NCBI GenBank assembly: GCA_947579665.1
Contig: OX388346.1
Location: forward strand, 94,180,615-94,244,614
DNA from: Sympetrum striolatum
Lineage: Eukaryota; Arthropoda; Insecta; Odonata; Libellulidae
Reading direction: 5' to 3'
Length of the DNA stretch: 64,000 bases
The position numbers and the translations under genes are program-made. Below the pieces are notes generated by a model that searched no databases, was not told the DNA's origin, and saw only the letters and a list, made by a program, of their open reading frames with translations. Below, one piece after another: positions 11,660 to 22,940 of the stretch. Positions within the stretch are counted from its first letter, which is position 1; every line of letters starts with the position of its first letter.

Positions 11660-11667
11660 AAGTCAAA
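11660..11667. repeat. Target duplication AAGTCAAA, left copy
   Basis: The 8-bp sequence at 11660-11667 is repeated exactly at 12730-12737 and flanks the RTE-like insertion. Removing the insert and one copy restores the Tigger frame (...TLEVK-RQIIEK...) without a shift, which confirms the boundaries. Confidence 0.9.
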
Positions 11668-12729
11668 TAATGCAATTCAATAGTGTGTTAAAAATATAGA
11701 ACAATTAGTTTGGTTTCACATGCATGTAAAATATTACTAATGATAATTCTAAAGAGAATTAAGAAGCAAATTGAAGATAAAATATCAGATGATCAGTATG
11801 GTTTTAGGGAAAAGAAAGGAACACGTGATGCTATAATGGAGTTAAGACTAATTTTGGAAAAGAATCTAAAAGATAATAACAAGAACTTTTTAAGTTTTAT
11901 AGATATCGAAAGGCATTTGACAAAGTTAGCCAGAAAGTTTTAATACAAATGTTACATAAACTTGGAATAGATAACAACTGCCTAAAAATTATTCAAATGA
12001 TGTATAGTGACCAGGAAGCTGCTTTCAGAATAAATTCCGAACTGACAGAATGGTTCGAAGTAAAATGTGGAGTAAGACAGCGGTGTATGATTTCACCACT
12101 TTTAATATAACCTGTACAGTGAAGAAGTTGTAGGGCAAGCATTAGAAGAGATTAAGGGTATATGTATTGTAGATGTAGATGTAGATGCAAAATCAAGAAT
12201 TGGAATGGCAAAGGAAAATTTTTGGAAAAACAAGAATCTAATGAGAGAAGAGATCAACATGAAACTAAAACTGAAAATGTTGAGGTGTTATGTTTGGCCG
12301 GTTTTCTTGTATGGGTGCGAGACATGGACCATCTTAAAAAGTATGGAAAAAAGTATAAAGGCATTGGACACATGGTTTTTCAGAAGAATTTTAAATATTA
12401 AATGGTCAGACAGAAAAACTAATGAAGAGGTTTGGAGAAAGATTGGAAGCAGGTATAGCCTATGGAATGAAGTGAAAAGAAGAAAGTGGAAATACGCGGG
12501 ACATGTGCTGAGGGGATCGTCAGGGGAGAGAATCGTGAAAGCGCTGGAAGGATGGACAGTAAGGAAGAGAGGGAGACCAAGGATGGAATGGTTGGACAAT
12601 TTAAAGAATTAGACCGAAATAGAGGAATATGAGGAATTGAAAAGGAAAGCAAGTAGAAGAGAAGAGTGGAGATCCATGAGAGCTAACCTCTTGATAGGAG
12701 AAGCTACCAATTGATGATGATGATGATAC
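11668..12729 (+). mobile_element. RTE-like non-LTR retrotransposon nested in Tigger
   Basis: This insert of about 1,062 bp begins inside the reverse-transcriptase coding region (5' truncated). It ends just after the stop that follows NLLIGEATN, with a (GAT)n tail at 12714-12727. It is flanked by the 8-bp duplication AAGTCAAA. A 3' simple-repeat tail, 5' truncation and a short target duplication together fit target-primed reverse transcription. The C-terminal GCETWT-type region places it among the widespread invertebrate endonuclease/reverse-transcriptase elements. Clade assignment to RTE is tentative. Confidence 0.88.
11689..12713 (+). pseudogene. Broken, internally deleted reverse transcriptase
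   Basis: The frame opens inside the finger/palm region with YRTISLVSHACKILLMIILK and QYGFREKKGTRDAI, followed by the SFIDI segment. A one-base loss near 11905 shifts to KAFDKVSQKVLIQMLHKLGI and CGVRQRCMISPLL. A second shift near 12105 leads to NLYSEEVVGQALEEIKGI. At that point the segment that should hold the catalytic YADD motif is missing, and the frame passes through CIVDVDVD, encoded by a (TGTAGA)n run, into AKSRIGMAKENFWKNK. The C-terminal part is intact: LYGCETWT, FFRRILNIKWSDR, YAGHVLRG, RKRGRPRMEWLDN, one stop at 12610, then REEWRSMRANLLIGEATN. Catalytically dead. Confidence 0.88.
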
Positions 12730-12737
12730 AAGTCAAA
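12730..12737. repeat. Target duplication AAGTCAAA, right copy
   Basis: Exact partner of 11660-11667. Tigger coding sequence resumes with CGT (Arg) at 12738. Confidence 0.9.
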
Positions 12738-14339
12738 CGTCAAATCATTGAGAAGCAGGATCGAGGTGTGAGCGTGGCTGACCTAGCACGTACATACAAT
12801 CGGTCCACATCTACTATTTGCACTATCCTCAAAAACAAGGACAATATTGATATTAAGAAGGAGATTGATGCCTCAAAGGGAGTCACAAGAATTTCTACGC
12901 AAAGGTCACGTATTCTCGACGATGTTGAAAGATTGCTTCTCATATGGATTAATGAGAAGCAAATGCAGTGCGACACTGTTAATGAAAACCTAATTTGTGA
13001 GAAGGCGAAACTAATTTTTGGCGACCTCATTAAGAAGACGTCAGGATCATCAACGGACGAAGAAGAAGTATTCAAGGCAAGCCGTGGGTGGTTCGAAAAG
13101 TTTAAGAGAAGAACCAGCATCCACAGCGTTGTGAGGCACGGAGAAGCAGCAAGCTCAGACATAAAGGCGGTCATTCAAGAACCTTGTGAATTCTGAGAGT
13201 AATCTGCCGCAGCAGGTTTTTAATTGTGATGAAACGGGTCTCTTTTGGAAAAAGATTCCGAAGCGAACTTATATAACAGCAGAAGAGAAGACATTGCCAG
13301 GCCACAAGCCAATGAAAGACCGTCTCACGTTGTTGTTTTGTGCAAATGCAAGTGGCGATTTGATAATTAAACCGCTGCTCGTTTTACCATTCGGACAATC
13401 CACGAGCCTTCAAGAAGTATAAAGTCCAGAAGTGCAGGCTGAATGTCATGTGGAGGTCCAACAACAAGGCTTGGGTGACACGTTACCTTTTTATAGATTG
13501 GATCAATGAAGTGTTTGGTCCGTCTGTAAAAAAAAAGGTTTGAGATGAATTTGCCACTCCGTGCCTTGCTTGTTATGGACAACGCTCCTACACATCCTCC
13601 AGGCCTAGAAGATGACCTCATTGAAGAATATAAATTCATCAAGATCCAATTCCTGCCTCCTAACACCACTCCTTTACTGCAGCCAATGGATCAGAATGTC
13701 ATCTCAAATTTTAAAAAGCTCTACACTAAAACTCTATTTGAGCGTTGTTTTGAGGTAACTGAAGGAACCAATCTCACTATCAGAGAGTTTTGGAAAGACC
13801 ACTTTCACATCGTTGCCTGCCTCAAGATGATCGACAAGGTATGGGAGGGGGTCACCAAGAGAACCCTTATTTCTGCATGGAAGAAGCTATGGCCGGACAG
13901 CGTTGTCGAACACAACTCCGAGGAGTTTGAGCAAGTGCCTGCGGAGCCGGTAGTTGACGAGATTGTGTCTCTGGCCAAGATTATGGGGCAAGAGGTGGAT
14001 AGCAACGACATCGATGAGCTAGTGGAAGATCATAGCCAGGAACTGACCACCGAAGAGCTTATGGAGCTGAATTCTGTGTAACAGCAAGAATTTGTGGAGA
14101 GTATTTCGTCAGGGGAGGAGGAGATTTCAGCCTCAGCAGAGCAACAAGCTTCCAGCGAAATAAGGGAGATGCTAAAAGCATGGAAAGCTGTTACATCGGA
14201 CGTTGAGAAGCATCACCCTAATAAGGCAGTAGCTATGCGCGCTGCAAATGTATTTAACGATAATCCTATGTCTCATTTTCGCAAAATTTTGAAGCGTGTA
14301 TTATGTGGGATAAAGGCAATTCCGCTTTTATAGATTAAA

Positions 14340-17300
14340 GAGATCTATCTGATAATAGTAAATTCCAAAGCAATCTGACAGATATGGAAGTATGACAGTA
14401 GTCGCAAAGTTGAATTATTGACAATATTTTGAATTTCTCTACTTTAAAAATGGAGTGAGAGCCTTATTAGATATCAAATTCTATAGAGCTAATATTTAGC
14501 TATAATATCTTAGGCTGATGTTATATAATTTAACTTGTGCATTGAACAATTCGGAAATACCATCCTAAGCAATCTAATTATAAAGAAAGTCCAATTAGAG
14601 ACACAACGGAATAGGATGGATTCTATGCGTTCTTCTATCTTGCGGATATGAATGATTCTTTCGTAGCCATTTCATAATAGTGTAGCTTTCACCAACTTTT
14701 CTAAATAATTTTCCATGTATAAGGCATCAGTTAGTGATTGTATTTTGATTTAAATCGCTGTTCTTGATCTTTAAGCCCTTCGGAAGAATTTAGGCAAAAT
14801 ATTTCTTTGCTTAGAAAACTTAAGTATTATTATATTTGTAATGAAAGGGGAATGGGGTCAGTATCATTGTATTTTTACTTCTAAAATTTATTGTTTTCAA
14901 ATGGTTCCATGGCGAATTAACCATAAAATATGCTAGGATTTTCAAATTAGTTGGAGATATATCTCAACAATAAAAATGGCACTTATAATATTCTATATTT
15001 AATCCCGTACATGTTAATTTTTTTTAATTTGCCAGGTTATGTTTACCTATAATTCATGCGCTTGGGGCTGATGATCATTAGAGGACTTGAAATATATTAA
15101 CTACTGGTAATCTCATACTTAAATAAAAATATTCAGAAGGATTTTTTTTGTTTTATACCTACTATTATATACCGTTGCTTTACTTGAACATTGCTAGAAA
15201 TTTAGCTTTTTCCTAAGTATTTCGCCTCTTCCAACCTTTGCTATATTAACCAATTTGTATTGGAAAGCCATTGAGTTTTGCTCACCAGCCAACATGAGAT
15301 GTTTGCGGAGGCGTAGTCGACGTTCTGTCGACTTCCAGCGATTGTACTCCGGCGCTACGAATGGCGTTTCCAGGAAAAGCTTTCTACCAACTAACGAGCA
15401 GATTTGCCTAAACTTTGATTTATTAAGTGACGCGATCTTGAAATCGATTACCAAGCAAAGGCATCGATTGTCAAGCTTAGCGATTATTTATCGTTGCAAT
15501 CGAAGTTCGAAGTGAGTTATTAGGCTTCGATACCTCAAGTTTTCACGGATCAAGGGTAATCCTTGGAAGTAATACTAAGCAGAGGTAATTACTTTCCATA
15601 TTTCGAGGTCCTTGAACATGCATGATGCATTCGAATATAGATGCACTTCTTATACTCAAGAGCCCTATTTTTCCAAGGAAATTTGATGACGTTTATGCGT
15701 GCATTAACTAAGTTATCGAGTGAAATCTCAATCTAGATTTCTCAGTATTATGAAAAATATCAGGATAGACTACGTGAAATATTTATCAGTGCGTATAATA
15801 TCAAATCTATGTTATGAATTGTTTTTTTATCTTTAGAAAAACGATAAGGAGCCCATATTCATGCCATTGATTTTGTAAGAGGCAGAAATTAATGGGTGGA
15901 CATAGCTATAGAATGGTCAGAAAAGAAAGTTAGATAAGGGGAATGGTGAATGAAATTTGAGATCGTTCCCGCGTGAAATAAGTAATTGATTCTCAAAGTT
16001 AAACTGATAAAGATTCTAGGATCAAAGTCATTGCGATATTAACAGATTTGCTTTTAGTACATGTGCTCTACAGTCAATGAACCTTCATTGTGTTACATAC
16101 AATTCGATATGGTACTTGTTCCTGCTTCCATATTCTGAAATTCCTCAAATGTAATTTGATAAAGGATAGAGAATAATATATCTTTCATTTACTTTTGCCA
16201 CTATTTTCTTTGCGAATGTGACGAAATGAAAGCTACTGAGGTATGAGTGGATAATTACACCAATCATTGTTTCTCCATATAAACTGACAAGAAAAGTGTA
16301 ACTCGTGGAGTCATTGTGCTTCACTTACGTGTGACATGTTCGGCTTATAGCATTCTGGCAAACTACCCCACTCCTCATCCTGCCTATAGTAAGCCTCATT
16401 CCCCCATCTAGATCTTGGTAGCCAATTTTAGAGGGAGCGATGTACCAACCGGCCTTTTGGCTGAGTACTTTGCAGACAGATACGGCGCTCTCATTCACCA
16501 GAATTTCTATATTTTGTGTATAACACCTTATTTTTAATACCCCTGATTAATGAATAAAATTTGTAATCGTAGAAGATTGCTCCTAATAATTCAAATACGT
16601 TTTCGGAGCCAAAGATTTACTATGCATAGTTATCATGCATCAGAGAACCACTCTTGTTAAGACAACAAAATTAATTTTTTAAAATGGTGAATTATACCGA
16701 GAAAGTGTTAGCAAAATATTATAAGATTCTCTTGATAATTATTAAAGGAAGTCAGATGTTTTAGGCACATTGAAATCGGAAACATTTGCGGAATCTAAGC
16801 ACAGATGTTATAGCCTAGTCTACCACTAGAGGAAAAAAAATATCGGAAGCTTCTTTTATTTATAGCTTACATTCGATTTACTGATCTATTTTTCAACATG
16901 GAACTAAGACTTGTGTGAAGTTGAAATGGTTTATCTTACTTTTCTTTTACAGAATGTACAGAAATCCTTAGTTTGGTAACTCTTAGCTGTTTTTCAAAGC
17001 ACTACAAAGAATGTACATAAAAAATAGATACTTTTATTTTGTAATAATCATGGCATTGTAGAAGGCGTTTTAGTGTTTATAAATGAAGGGCATGGGCCTA
17101 TCTTCTTCACCCTAGATTAGCCTAGGAATGTTAAGTGGGTGATGGACTCCCAGCGTTAGCTCGGTGAAAAGTCAGAAATCATGTATAAAATAGAGGACTT
17201 ACATTATCCCACTGTCCATTTCTTCGTAAATCCTCGTGAACTTACTCGTATCTTGCCAAAGCCTAATTTACTGGAGTCTGGATCATTGCTAGGATTTATG

Positions 17301-19370
17301 AAACGCCGCGGAGGTAAGAGATAATGATATACTGCGTAAGCCGGTCGGACCCCACGCCGAGAAAAGATAAAAAGAAAGCTATCCTTTCTTAGCTCTTACT
17401 TTTTACCAAACCTATGTTAAGTCGTAACTTTGGATTAATGAACGCGTTGAACTCCCACTCTGCAAATAAAGAACGAACCGATATCAGTTGCATTTGCTCT
17501 TAATGAATTGATATATTTCCGATGATAGGCTTATTCACGGGGGAATTGAAGGCCATAAAATCTCGCATGGCGGTCGCTATAACTCACGATAGAATATTCG
17601 TAAAGGCACACATCAAAAGATGAGGATATTTTCAACCAGCGTGAGTTGAGCTTCGTGAGCGAAAGGCCCTCATTGGTGTTACTTTCAACTTGCCACCGCA
17701 AAACCGTGTCAAGACATTTTCAATGACTTCATTCGTCACTCTCGCAAAATGCAGTCTCATTCTACACAAAGCTACTTTGTATCATTTGACATTTTAAGAC
17801 TTGCACCTTGGGTATATCACCTCTAAAGTATTAAATATGAAACGAATAAGATATATTTTACCCATGAGCGTTGATTGGGATATATCTAGGAGGAATATAA
17901 AATAATCACTTAAGCTTCCTCAGAAACATTCGTCATCTCAATTTCACTTTGTCTAAAAAAAATCGATGATCTTAAGAACTAATAAATTACGCATATTCCA
18001 GTTAACTGAGTCAGATGAAACGGGTTCTCTATAAATCTCTACTGATCGGCTTTAGGATTACAAAATGATCCGGAAAAGATGATTTTCTCCTTGGAAATTG
18101 AAACGCTCGCCTTTGTTTGATTTATCTTTCATGACATTCTTTATGCATTTTATTATAAGCGAGTATGTCTTCAATTAACACCGTCAACTGTTACATAAAT
18201 GTTGCGATTATTGTTAACCTGAAAACGCCGGAATATTTTATTTCCGTCTTAAACTTAAAGTCAATAACGATTTTCATTGAATATACTATATTGATTAGTG
18301 AAGTAAAATTGACCACTGTTATTTAAGACCTTTTCTGTGAATAAATTTAGACTAATGATCATTTAAGTGATCAAGTAATCGAGCTATAAAATTTTTAACG
18401 TAATATATCCGTTGCAATCGCTGTGTACACGTTCGGCGATATGGTTTGAGCGGCTAATTAGCTCTTAACCTGTTCGTAATTATTTTCTCTCATTACAATC
18501 CTTTCGTTTTCTTCTGCTTATTACTTTGTACATTCCTATAATATTTCTAAGTATCCAAACAGTAGCTTTCATAAAACATACGTAATACATTCTAACTTAC
18601 TGATAGTAAATTCTATTATGGCACAGGATAAAGATGAGCTCCTGTATTTAAATACTTTTTTGTAAACGAATTAGAAGGGATTGGTGGAGTGAAGTGTGAC
18701 TTGAAAGATTCTCCTAAACAGGGACTCTTTACTATTGCGTCTTCATAAACTTGCGGTTGGCAGATTTTTCGCAATGCCCATGTGCCTGTTCTGATTTCCT
18801 TACTTAAATTGCTACCGCAATCCGCTTATTAAGCTTTCGAGGTAATGGAAATAGTTAATTTTCCATCAATCGTTGGTAGGGATCAGACGGAGCTTTTTAG
18901 AAGGCCAAGTGTATTAAAGGAGAGAATCACTTAAGCGATCATAGTTCTAGAACCGTTGCTGCATTTTTACGCATGGAAGGTCAAAACAGTTAACTTAACG
19001 TGTTATACGACGCAGGATTCAGTTGCTGATTGCACCATAAATTGCAGGAAGTCCTTTGGGTAAGAAGGGTAATATTTGAAAAAAATTGTGACCCAAATAT
19101 TCGCAATGCATAACTATTCAGGGAATATAGTCTTTCACTCAATACCATGAATATTTTGACATACATTGTTGCGGCAGACGTTATCTTCTTTAATTTTTCA
19201 TTAAAATCACTTGAATTGTTTATATTAATATAACAGAATCTCTGCAAGTAGATATATACATGATCAGGTGGCAATAGATATATGTTACCCAAAATACATG
19301 CCAACAGTCGTACATAGGAAACTTAAAACACGTAGCTCTCTAAATATATTTTCTTATGAATATAGATAAT
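14340..19370. other. Long gene-poor stretch
   Basis: No recognisable gene, transposon terminus or tRNA-like sequence was seen. At 15194-15515 both strands are open for 86 codons in a slightly GC-richer patch, which includes a small GTCGAC-GTTCT-GTCGAC hairpin. Neither translation is familiar, and overlapping frames on both strands argue against a clear coding signal. Confidence 0.5.
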
Positions 19371-19371
19371 T

Positions 19372-20273
19372 AAAAAAATCTGATGTGGCCAACACATGAC
19401 TTTCTCCGTATTTATTGAAAACAGAAGCCTATGCCGGTAATATATAAATAACTTCAAAACAATGACTGTTACAGGAAAATGTTTCATACAACACTTGTAG
19501 TAAAAAACACTATCTACTGTACTTTGGTACATAATTGTATATACCTTACTTGCATTTTGACAGAGATATCTATGAAAAACATCCATTTCTGGGTAAACAA
19601 CAACTTCCGGTTAAACATTATTGAAGAATAACTCCTAAAGAATCAGTGTTACGAAAAAATGTTTCATATAAAAGTTGTAGTAAAAAACATTATCTATAAC
19701 TATTGTACATAATTGTATATACCTACATTGCATTTGACAGAGATATGTATGAAAAACTTCCATTTCTGGGTAAACAACGACTTCCGGTTAACCATTATTA
19801 AAGAATAACTCCTAAACAATCAATGTTACGAAAAAATGTTTTATACAAAAGTTGTAGTAAAATACATTATCTACAACTTTTGTAAATGTATATACTTATA
19901 TTGCATTTTTACAGAGATATTTAAGAAACGAAAGTTTGTTCCGGATAAACCGTAACTTCCGGTTAAGCGATATTCACCAAAAACTAATAAACTTTTGGCA
20001 TTGTAAGGAAAATTCTAAATATGAATTTTGAAAATGATCGGATAATTAATTTTTAATATAGAGCGCCCACAAACTTTTTAACCACAGACAGACAGCCAGA
20101 CAGACAGACAGACAGACTGACAGACAGACAGACAGACACACAGACAGACATGTTCGGGAAAATAGCTAAAACATGCTCTATGGGCCCCAAAACATCTATT
20201 TCCGTCGAAATCTGGAGGTCGAATTTTTTTGCGAATACAATACTTTCTCTATACTACGTATAGGGAGAAAGTA
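19372..20273 (-). mobile_element. Palindromic-head repeat element, minus-strand copy
   Basis: Read on the minus strand, the element starts with the near-palindrome at 20241-20273 (TACTTTCTCC ... GAGAAAGTA). It continues with a conserved segment of about 100 bp (ATTTCGACGGAAATAGATGT), a CTGT/GACA microsatellite (20088-20150), several diverged subunits with AACTTCCGGTTA motifs and TACAAAAGTTGTAGT-type stretches, and the tail GGAGAAAGTCATGTG...CCACATCAGATTTTT at 19372-19405. The order matches the three plus-strand copies at 59.5-62.3 kb, but this copy is much more diverged and its microsatellite is tetranucleotide rather than GT. No protein-coding capacity was seen. Confidence 0.8.
20088..20150. 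repeat. (CAGA)n microsatellite
   Basis: CAGA repeats, slightly interrupted, lie at the same internal position that (GT)n occupies in the other members of the palindromic-head family. Confidence 0.9.
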
Positions 20274-20274
20274 A

Positions 20275-21813
20275 AAAGGAATATATTACTTTCTCTCACA
20301 ATGATATTGATGCTACTCTAACAATTTATAGCTAACTTTGCAATTTCTTAAATATTGGTATTTATTAAACATTACTAGACATCCTTTAGTAATAATTTTA
20401 TCAATTTCTCAAATTTTATTTCTAAAAATAGCTTTTGCTACTCTTATGTTTTCTTATGATCAAAAATATGTATTCTATCAATATATAGGCCCTTAAAGTA
20501 GAAAATTACAGCGATTTCTTCCAGTAAACGTTAATGTTGGGAATTTTACTGGGAATATGTGAGATAAATGACATATTTTTCATGCTACAGAACATGCGAA
20601 AATTAAACAATGCATTTTTCTTGAGATAATAACTTCTTAGGATAGCTTGTACATACATTATTTTACGCTTGGATGCTCTATTTTGTGAAGTGGAGTTAAT
20701 TTTACAGAGGATAGGTTGCTGTGTTTGTTCTTCAGTTGCTCCAATGTCTGAAGTGTGAAACGGCTTTCACCCGATTATTTCCTTAAGGCAGTTTGTGGCT
20801 TCACAATCACCTGGCTATGATGGTGGAGTTATCGGTGAGACTGGAATTAAGGAGAACGATGGAAATACCAAGGTTGTATTGTGGTATCTCGTGAAGTTTC
20901 TAGACTATTTAGCAAATCCATCAAAAACTTACGTAGTATTTAATAGAAGATTTACGGAGCATGTGCATGGACACAGACTCATTAAATGCTTATCCTTCCA
21001 TTCTCTTCCAAGGATTAATGTATCAGAAATATTTTGTGGAACATTTTTCTCAGATCTGAGGCTACGAGTGCAGGATGCTCTCTTTTGAAATTTCAAACCA
21101 GTTCCCTTGTCCACTTCATTTCCTAATACAAGAATCAGAGATACTTAATTAAGGAGGTCAGAAAAGGGACAAATATCATATTGTTTTTATGATGTGAGAA
21201 AAATATTGAATCGCGTTAGGCTCAATCCTTCCAACGATTGTTGTATTAAGGCTTTATGATTTTTGCGGTTCTTCATTTACAGTAAGCTTTTCCCCATAAA
21301 CTTTTCATAGCTTGTTTTTAAGCAGAAATATTTTCAAAAATAGTAGGACAATTATATTTTTACTAACTAGAAAAGCCACCCAGAAATACCGTTTTAAATT
21401 TAAATACGATTCCTTAGGAGTTGGCTCGAAACGAGATTGATGATTCTAAAACGAATCATCTTTGTAATATTCAAAATGATTTAATTGTTATGAAGATAGA
21501 GTTTATGGAGATAAATGCTTAATAATCGTGCATTTTTCTCATTATTTTTCAGTTTAATGATAAATTATCCAAATGAAGTATTTCTCGTTCATACTTAGTA
21601 TGTCGACCTTACTTTTTCCCTCACACCATTAAGATTGGCTAAAATACTGAAATTTACCTCCTAATGATATATTTTTATTTTTAAACATTCTTTGTCTTCT
21701 TATTAATTCATCGAGCGATAAAATATTCAAATTAGTCATGAGAAATATTTTTTTAGGGGATCATCTTGAAATGTGGGAGTGTTTCAATTAAATTTGGCAT
21801 GCGAGTATGTATG
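20275..21813. other. Gene-poor stretch with one unassigned open frame
   Basis: A 97-codon plus-strand frame lies at 20795-21088 (MASQSPGYDGG... to ...LRVQDALF). It has less repetitive composition than its neighbours and could be a relic of a coding sequence, but I recognise no domain. It has no supporting splice context or partner. The rest shows no feature. Confidence 0.35.
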
Positions 21814-21894
21814 TACAGTCCTGGCCAAAATTAACGCAGCACCTCCCTAGCGATCCTTACGACCGGTGTTGCGTTAATTTTGGCCAGGAGTGTA
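21814..21894. mobile_element. 77-bp palindromic MITE, copy 1
   Basis: The element is bounded by TA on each side. It starts CAGTCCTGGCCAAAATTAAC and ends with the complement, giving nearly 29-bp arms around a 23-nt centre (CTCCCTAGCGATCCTTACGA). The TA target and the CAGT...GGCCAAAA terminus fit a Tc1/mariner-mobilised miniature element reduced to little more than its two termini. It differs from the copy at 48265-48345 at only 4 of 81 positions. Confidence 0.88.
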
Positions 21895-22039
21895 CGTAAC
21901 TAACTGAACAATTTTCCCTTTGCTGTAGATTTCCATTGTATAAATCGATGTCTTGAGCGTAACGTAGGATCTTTAGAAAATAACTTTCCCTATCCAATAC
22001 TAAGCTTCGAATTCCGCGTATATTTCTCTCTGTTTAATA

Positions 22040-22188
22040 ATCGCAGTATAGTAGTATTGATAAAAGTGCTTCGACAGCTTAGGTCTTTCCCCACGTTGGC
22101 TCCCCTCGGAATTTGAACCCGGGACCGCTTTCACCAAAGGCAAACGCGATGTCCACATGACTATCCGGGAGCCTCTCATCGCAGTATA
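22040..22188 (-). mobile_element. Complete tRNA-derived SINE with 11-bp target duplication
   Basis: The body is 22051-22177 (127 bp), flanked by ATCGCAGTATA at 22040-22050 and 22178-22188. On the minus strand it starts GAGAGGCTCCCGGATAGTC, and 22173-22098 forms a 76-nt tRNA-like head. GGCTCCC pairs perfectly with GGGAGCC, TAGTCATGTGG is the A-box region and GGTTCAAATTC the B box, so RNA polymerase III promotion is plausible. A short unrelated body (CCTAAGCTGTCGAAGCACTTT) and a CAATACTAC tail follow. Relatives lie at 6236 and 54995. Confidence 0.88.
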
Positions 22189-22940
22189 ATATATAATATT
22201 ATATTTAAGAAAGATTATCCGTGATTTTGGCACACTTCCGTTTGCATTTGCATTAAATATTTATCTAGCTTAGGATCTGCATATATTTAGATAACGCACG
22301 CTATGACTTCAAAATGGGTTAAAGAGAAGCACGAAGTCGTTCTGCACACGCATAGGCGAGGATGCAATCCCATTGGTTAATTATAATTTCGCGATCCTTC
22401 TGGAAATGAATTACTTCCGAGGGAGTCGTCTTTCAGACGATACGCATCTTCGCTGACTCGTACTTCCGCTCGCTTCTGCTCCTTTCCAGACTTAGCATTT
22501 TTTCGGAAACGTTTATCTCTCCAGCGAAGACATAATAAGACCTTTCCTGCCGTAAACTCTCAGGGATTTCTTCCAGATTTCGTGACACTCGCACGAAGGA
22601 CGTGCCGTTACAAAAGAAGGATAATTGGAGACACGTGTTTATGCCGGAATGAAGGAAACATTTCATTTTTGTTAATTTCCGCAGAAGGTTGATGACTGGG
22701 ACCCTGAGCTTCCTCTAGTAATTGGTAGCGGAGAATCAATCACCATTCTCGTATCATCAATTATCTGAAGGCAAAATACGATTTTAGTATTTTTGTTTTT
22801 GAATGAATCATAATGACGATAATAATAAATCGTCTCTATTACGACAAAAATGAAAAAGTTCAAGCCTCTTTAAACTATTGTTTCTTAACACTGAATCTGA
22901 TTCATTGTACCCAAGTATTCAAAAAGAGATGGGTATCTAT

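Larger units (their letters stand above)
11339..14300 (+). mobile_element. Tigger (pogo-group, Tc1/mariner superfamily) DNA transposon, 3' end missing
   Basis: The 5' terminus CAGTCAAACCTCGCTTAACG starts at 11339 immediately after a TA dinucleotide, as expected for this superfamily. The transposase frame starts at 11617 and runs, with interruptions, to about 14300. An RTE-like retrotransposon (11668-12729) is nested in the fifth percent of the reading frame. No matching inverted terminus was found downstream of 14300, so the 3' end appears truncated or replaced. The terminus carries five copies of a CGCNNAACGAG motif (see regulatory entry). Confidence 0.93.
11617..14330 (+). pseudogene. Tigger/pogo transposase pseudogene (DDE superfamily, CENP-B-like)
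   Basis: The start codon at 11617 opens MPQEDRSKRKKITLEVK, which continues after the nested insertion at 12738 with RQIIEKQDRGVSVADLARTY: a Psq-type helix-turn-helix. The CENP-B/Tc5-type second DNA-binding domain follows (LLLIWINEKQMQ to SRGWFEKFKRRTS, about 12930-13120). The catalytic domain shows all three acidic residues: CDETG at 13225 (Asp codon 13228), LVMDNAPTHPPG (Asp codon 13578) and LLQPMDQNVISNFKK (Asp codon 13689), with 36 residues between the second and third. Frame changes occur near 13175-13190, near 13380-13388, and at the A-run at about 13530. An in-frame TAA at 14079 precedes the acidic tail (SSGEEEISASAEQ), and KHHPNKAVAMRAANVFND ends the recognisable protein. Few lesions over about 1.6 kb suggest a fairly young copy. 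Inactive as it stands. Confidence 0.93.

Noticed and set aside
15194..15515. 86-codon frames on both strands
   Set aside because: Overlapping open frames on opposite strands without recognisable domain; a slightly GC-richer patch with fewer stops explains them.
20795..21088. 97-codon plus-strand frame as a gene
   Set aside because: Plausible composition but no recognised domain, start context or splice signal; listed only as part of the surrounding stretch.
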